64,000 bases of DNA from Cryobacterium suzukii (lineage in GTDB: Bacteria > Actinomycetota > Actinomycetes > Actinomycetales > Microbacteriaceae), in NCBI RefSeq assembly GCF_004403185.1, contig NZ_SOHJ01000002.1, forward strand, positions 248,001-312,000. The letters run 5' to 3'. How positions within the stretch are numbered: position 1 is the stretch's first letter; every line of letters starts with the position of its first letter. The notes beneath the pieces were generated by a model. It searched no databases. It was not told the origin of the DNA and was given only the letters and a program-made list of their open reading frames with translations. A program made the position numbers and the translations under genes. Of the stretch, positions 60,753 to 64,000 are shown piece by piece.

Positions 60753-62285
60753 CTACCAGGCAGCGGGCTGGTAGTCCTTAAGAAAGACCCCGTAGAGGTC
60801 TTCGCCATCCTCGCCGCGCACGATCGGGTCGTAGACCCGGGCGGCGCCGTCGACGAGGTCGAGCGGAGCGTGAAAGCCTTCCTCGGCCAGGCGTACCTTA
60901 GTCGGGTGTGGACGTTCGTCGGTGATCCAGCCGGTGTCGACGCTGGTCATGAGAATGCCATCTTCCAGCATCTCCTTCGCGCTCGTGCGGGTGAGCATGT
61001 TCAGGGCAGCCTTGGCCATGTTGGTGTGCGGGTGGCCAGGTCCTTTATACCCCCGACCAAACACCCCCTCCATTGCCGACACATTCACGATGTAGGTACG
61101 CCGGGCGGCGGATGCCGTGAGCGAGGCCCGCAGACGACTCACCAGCAAAAATGGTGCGGTCGTATTGCACAGTTGCACTTCGAGCATCTCGAGCGGATCG
61201 ACGTCTTCGACGTTGGCCGTCCAACTGTTCACGTCGTGCAGGTCGGGAACAAGCCCGCCGGCGTCAATGGCGGTGCCGGCGGCGAGACGCTCCAGTGACG
61301 AAGAACCGGCGGCAAGAGCCAGTCGGGTGAGGTCGTCCGCTGTGAGGGCCCCGGCACCGGATGCGGCCGCGAGCAGCGGATGCCCGGAGACCGACGCGGC
61401 AAGGGCGAGCGGATGCGCATCGTTGGTGTGTCCGAACGACACGATCTCGGGCAACGGGCCATCGGGCAGCGGGGAATCTTCGGCCTCGACCAGGGGGGAG
61501 TACGAGCCGCGTGAGCGCCGCACGGTCTGCGCGGCGTTATTGATGAGAATGTCGAGCGGGCCCTGGGCGGCAACCGAATCGGCGAGCGCGATTACCTGGG
61601 CCGGGTCACGCAAATCGATACCGACGATGCGCAGTCGGTGCAGCCAGTCCTTCGAGTCGTCCATCGCGGCGAAGCGGCGAACGGCATCGCGCGGAAACCG
61701 GGTCGTGACGGTGGTGTGGGCACCATCGCGCAGCAGACGCAGCGCGATGTACATGCCGATCTTGGCGCGGCCGCCGGTGAGCAGTGCGCGCTTGCCGGTG
61801 AGGTCGGTACGGGCGTCACGTTTGGCGTGGCTCGACAGTGCGCAGCTCGGGCAGAGCTGGTGGTAGAACGCATCGACCACGGTGTACTTCTGCTTGCAGA
61901 TATAGCAGGCGCGCGGAACGAGGAGCTCACCGGCGCTCGCCGCGCTGGTGCCGAGCGAGAGCTGGGCGCCGCGGGTCTCGTCGTCAATGCGGGTGGGCGC
62001 GCCCGTGGCGGTCGCCGCGATGACGCTGCGATCGGCGTCGGCGATGACCGCGCGCTTCTCCAGGCGTCGCGACATTTTGACCGATTTGAACATCTTGGCG
62101 GTGGCCTGGCGCACGGTGACGAAGTCGGCGCTTTCCGCGTCGATGTCGGCCAGGGAGGCGAGCACGCGCAGGGTCACTTCGAGATCGTGCGGGTCGATTC
62201 CGGCGAACTCGGTCGACGGCGCGGTGGATTCGGCGGCACCGAGCTCAGCGCTGGTGGGCGCGGTGGTGGGGGGCGCGGTGGTCAT
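60753..62285 (-). CDS. Short-chain dehydrogenase with an N-terminal zinc-knuckle domain
   Basis: This encodes 510 residues. An Ala/Thr-rich N-terminus precedes CYICKQKYTVVDAFYHQLCP with SCA (C-x2-C and C-x2-C), a likely zinc knuckle at about 130-150. The SDR core then starts with the nucleotide-binding loop GKRALLTGGRAKIGMYIALR, and later shows NNAAQTV and the catalytic region VSAMEGVFGRGYKGPGHPHT followed by KAALNMLTR. The zinc module is uncommon in SDRs. The substrate is unknown. Confidence 0.85.
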   Translation of the reverse strand: MTTAPPTTAPTSAELGAAESTAPSTEFAGIDPHDLEVTLRVLASLADIDAESADFVTVRQATAKMFKSVKMSRRLEKRAVIADADRSVIAATATGAPTRIDDETRGAQLSLGTSAASAGELLVPRACYICKQKYTVVDAFYHQLCPSCALSSHAKRDARTDLTGKRALLTGGRAKIGMYIALRLLRDGAHTTVTTRFPRDAVRRFAAMDDSKDWLHRLRIVGIDLRDPAQVIALADSVAAQGPLDILINNAAQTVRRSRGSYSPLVEAEDSPLPDGPLPEIVSFGHTNDAHPLALAASVSGHPLLAAASGAGALTADDLTRLALAAGSSSLERLAAGTAIDAGGLVPDLHDVNSWTANVEDVDPLEMLEVQLCNTTAPFLLVSRLRASLTASAARRTYIVNVSAMEGVFGRGYKGPGHPHTNMAKAALNMLTRTSAKEMLEDGILMTSVDTGWITDERPHPTKVRLAEEGFHAPLDLVDGAARVYDPIVRGEDGEDLYGVFLKDYQPAAW

Positions 62286-62326
62286 CCGCGAATTCTACGC
62301 GGGCCAACTGTGAGCATCCGTTTCAA

Positions 62327-63901
62327 CTAGAGTTTGGCCGGTTCCTGAGTCGGGATGGCGTTGGTCGGCGGCTCATAGGTGTGGTCGAACGGCATCTCGT
62401 CGGTATCGAGCAGCGGGTTGTCGTCCTGCGTTTTGACCAGGCCGTGCGCTTCTTCGGCAGAGTTGACGCTCGGCATCGAGCCGGGTAGCGGACGGTTCGC
62501 CGACTCCTTGAGAAAGTAGATCGCGATCGCACCGATGAACGAGGTGCCCATCAGGTAGAACGCTGGCATCAGGTCGTTGCCGGTGCTCACGATAAGCGCG
62601 GCGATGATGAACGGCGTGGTACCTCCGAAGATCGCAACTGCGAAGTTGTATGAGATGCCCATGGCGCCGTAGCGGCTCGCCGTCGGGAACAACGCCGGCA
62701 GCGCCGAGGCGATGGTTGATACGTAGAACGTGACCGGGAAGGCGATGAGAGCCAGCCCGAGCAGCGTCGACCAGATCGCACCCACGCCGATGAGTAGGAA
62801 TGCCGGGTAGGCCAGCACCACGGTACTGATCGCGCCGGTCCACAGCACTGGGCGTCGACCGACCTTGTCGGACAGACGGCCGGCCAGCGGAATGCACAGG
62901 GCCATGACCACGAGAATCGGAATGGTCAGCGCCGTACCGTGCAGCTCGTCGTAACCCTTGTTCTCCGTGAGATAAGTAGGCATATAGGACGTGAGCGCGT
63001 AACCGACGGTATTTGCTGCGGCGACGAGGATCATCGCGATGATGATGTTGCGCCAGTAGGTCTTGAAAATGGCGATCGGGCCCTTGGGCGTCGCTGCGGT
63101 TGCTCCGACGGGGTTCTTCTGGGCGGCTTCCTGCGCATCGAGGGTGGCCTGGAAGGCCGGTGACTCGTCGATCTTCATGCGGAAGTAGATGGCGATCACG
63201 CCGAGCGGCCCGGCAATGAGGAACGGAACACGCCAGCCCCAGTCCTCCATGACGTCCTGGCCGAGCGTGAGCTGCAGCACAGAGACGAGCGAAGCACCGA
63301 TGGCGAAGCCGAGGTAGCTGCCCATGTCGAGGAAGCTCGCGAAGTAACCGCGCTGCTTATCAGGGGCGTGCTCGCTGACAAAGGTTGTGGCACCGGCATA
63401 CTCGCCACCGGTCGAGAAGCCCTGTACGAGCTTCACGAAGACGAGCAGCACCGCGGCCCAAACACCGATTTGGGCGTACCCGGGCAGCAGCCCAACGGCA
63501 AAGGTTGACGCGGCCATCAGAATCAGCGTGGTGGCGAGCACCTTCTGCCGGCCGATGCGGTCACCAAGCCAGCCGAAGAACACGCCGCCGAGTGGGCGGG
63601 CGAAAAAGGTAGCGGCGAAGGTTCCGAGCAGAAACAGGGTTTGAACGGATGCGTCCGCCTCCGGCAAAAAGACCGGACCCATCGTGGTGATGAGGTAACC
63701 GAAGATACCGACGTCATACCACTCCATGGTGTTTCCCACGATGGTGCCGCCGAGGGCACGCTTCATGATGGGCTTGTCGACGACATTCACGTCGGACACG
63801 GCGATGCGTCGGCGGCGCAAGGTTTTCGTGGGCCTTGCCTTTCTGGCCGAGGCGGTTGTGGCGTCGAAATTCGGGTTGGATGTACTTCGGTCAGTGGGCA
63901 T
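62327..63901 (-). CDS. MFS transporter, metabolite:H+ symporter type (proline/betaine/shikimate-like)
   Basis: This encodes 524 residues from ATG 63901 with GGGAGAA upstream; the open frame continues to the window edge without need. Twelve helices and the MFS loop motif GWLGDRIGRQKVLATTLILM after GNTMEWYDVGIFGYL place it in the metabolite/H+ symporter family with ProP and KgtP. A long hydrophilic tail lies at each end. It would bring a small acid or betaine into the cell. The gene is convergent with no neighbour in the window. Confidence 0.93.
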   Translation of the reverse strand: MPTDRSTSNPNFDATTASARKARPTKTLRRRRIAVSDVNVVDKPIMKRALGGTIVGNTMEWYDVGIFGYLITTMGPVFLPEADASVQTLFLLGTFAATFFARPLGGVFFGWLGDRIGRQKVLATTLILMAASTFAVGLLPGYAQIGVWAAVLLVFVKLVQGFSTGGEYAGATTFVSEHAPDKQRGYFASFLDMGSYLGFAIGASLVSVLQLTLGQDVMEDWGWRVPFLIAGPLGVIAIYFRMKIDESPAFQATLDAQEAAQKNPVGATAATPKGPIAIFKTYWRNIIIAMILVAAANTVGYALTSYMPTYLTENKGYDELHGTALTIPILVVMALCIPLAGRLSDKVGRRPVLWTGAISTVVLAYPAFLLIGVGAIWSTLLGLALIAFPVTFYVSTIASALPALFPTASRYGAMGISYNFAVAIFGGTTPFIIAALIVSTGNDLMPAFYLMGTSFIGAIAIYFLKESANRPLPGSMPSVNSAEEAHGLVKTQDDNPLLDTDEMPFDHTYEPPTNAIPTQEPAKL

Positions 63902-64000
63902 ATAAATTTCTCCCGTGGAGATATTGTGCTGCGAAGTCAAGGCTGTACTGCGTGCTGCAGTTTTTTCAATCCACCAAGAATACCCCTTAATGGGGGGCAT

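Overview
The window is high-GC DNA of actinobacterial type, most likely from a member of the Microbacteriaceae (Cryobacterium/Salinibacterium-like). This is inferred from gene content: a DUF222/13E12 HNH protein, a DUF6993-like lipoprotein, EttA, GlbO-type globin, a LLM/F420-type oxidoreductase pair and the recurrent word GCGGATGCC. No species is named because no search was possible.

Positions 1-412 hold the tail of an isopropylmalate/tartrate dehydrogenase-type gene running into a tRNA-Arg(TCT). From there to about 16.15 kb lies an accessory island, visibly less GC-rich in places and full of broken genes. It contains a HEPN-like ORF, an intact-looking three-gene cassette (winged-helix/DUF5343-like, HEPN, TIR) that is the best candidate for an undescribed anti-phage system, a serine-recombinase tail, a perfect 13-copy CAACGG repeat, and a complete IS21-family element (istA/istB). 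It also holds a heavily mutated type I restriction subunit gene, a 23-residue peptide gene with a strong ribosome site followed by a palindrome, unknown genes, and relics of a MobF relaxase and a GIY-YIG protein. The right end carries a 27-nt copy of a tRNA-Gln 3' end (16124-16150), a probable attachment-site scar, followed by a 5'-truncated sugar kinase.

From 16.9 kb on the DNA looks like ordinary chromosome: nadE, msrA, an SSB-like gene, ettA and a hotdog thioesterase; then a Rieske lipoprotein divergent from an ECF sigma/anti-sigma pair with a SigL-type promoter, and tesB. At 26.6-35.0 kb a putrescine/GABA catabolic cluster follows: a PucR regulator divergent from gabT-gabD-putrescine oxidase-universal stress protein-APC permease. 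Polyamine or GABA would be imported, oxidised to aminobutyraldehyde or transaminated, and sent to succinate.

From 35 to 64 kb there are an azoreductase, small membrane and acetyltransferase genes, a PadR-controlled ABC exporter, and a small patch of gene debris around an orphan PIN protein (43.3-44.3 kb). Further on are an F420/LLM redox pair with a divergent MarR regulator, a leaderless DUF222-HNH gene, globin, an MscS channel, aminopeptidase N, a membrane-anchored Ala-rich protein with a Cys-rich tail, an AAA+ ATPase, lipoproteins, an RHH/MazF toxin-antitoxin pair, a zinc-knuckle SDR fusion and an MFS symporter.
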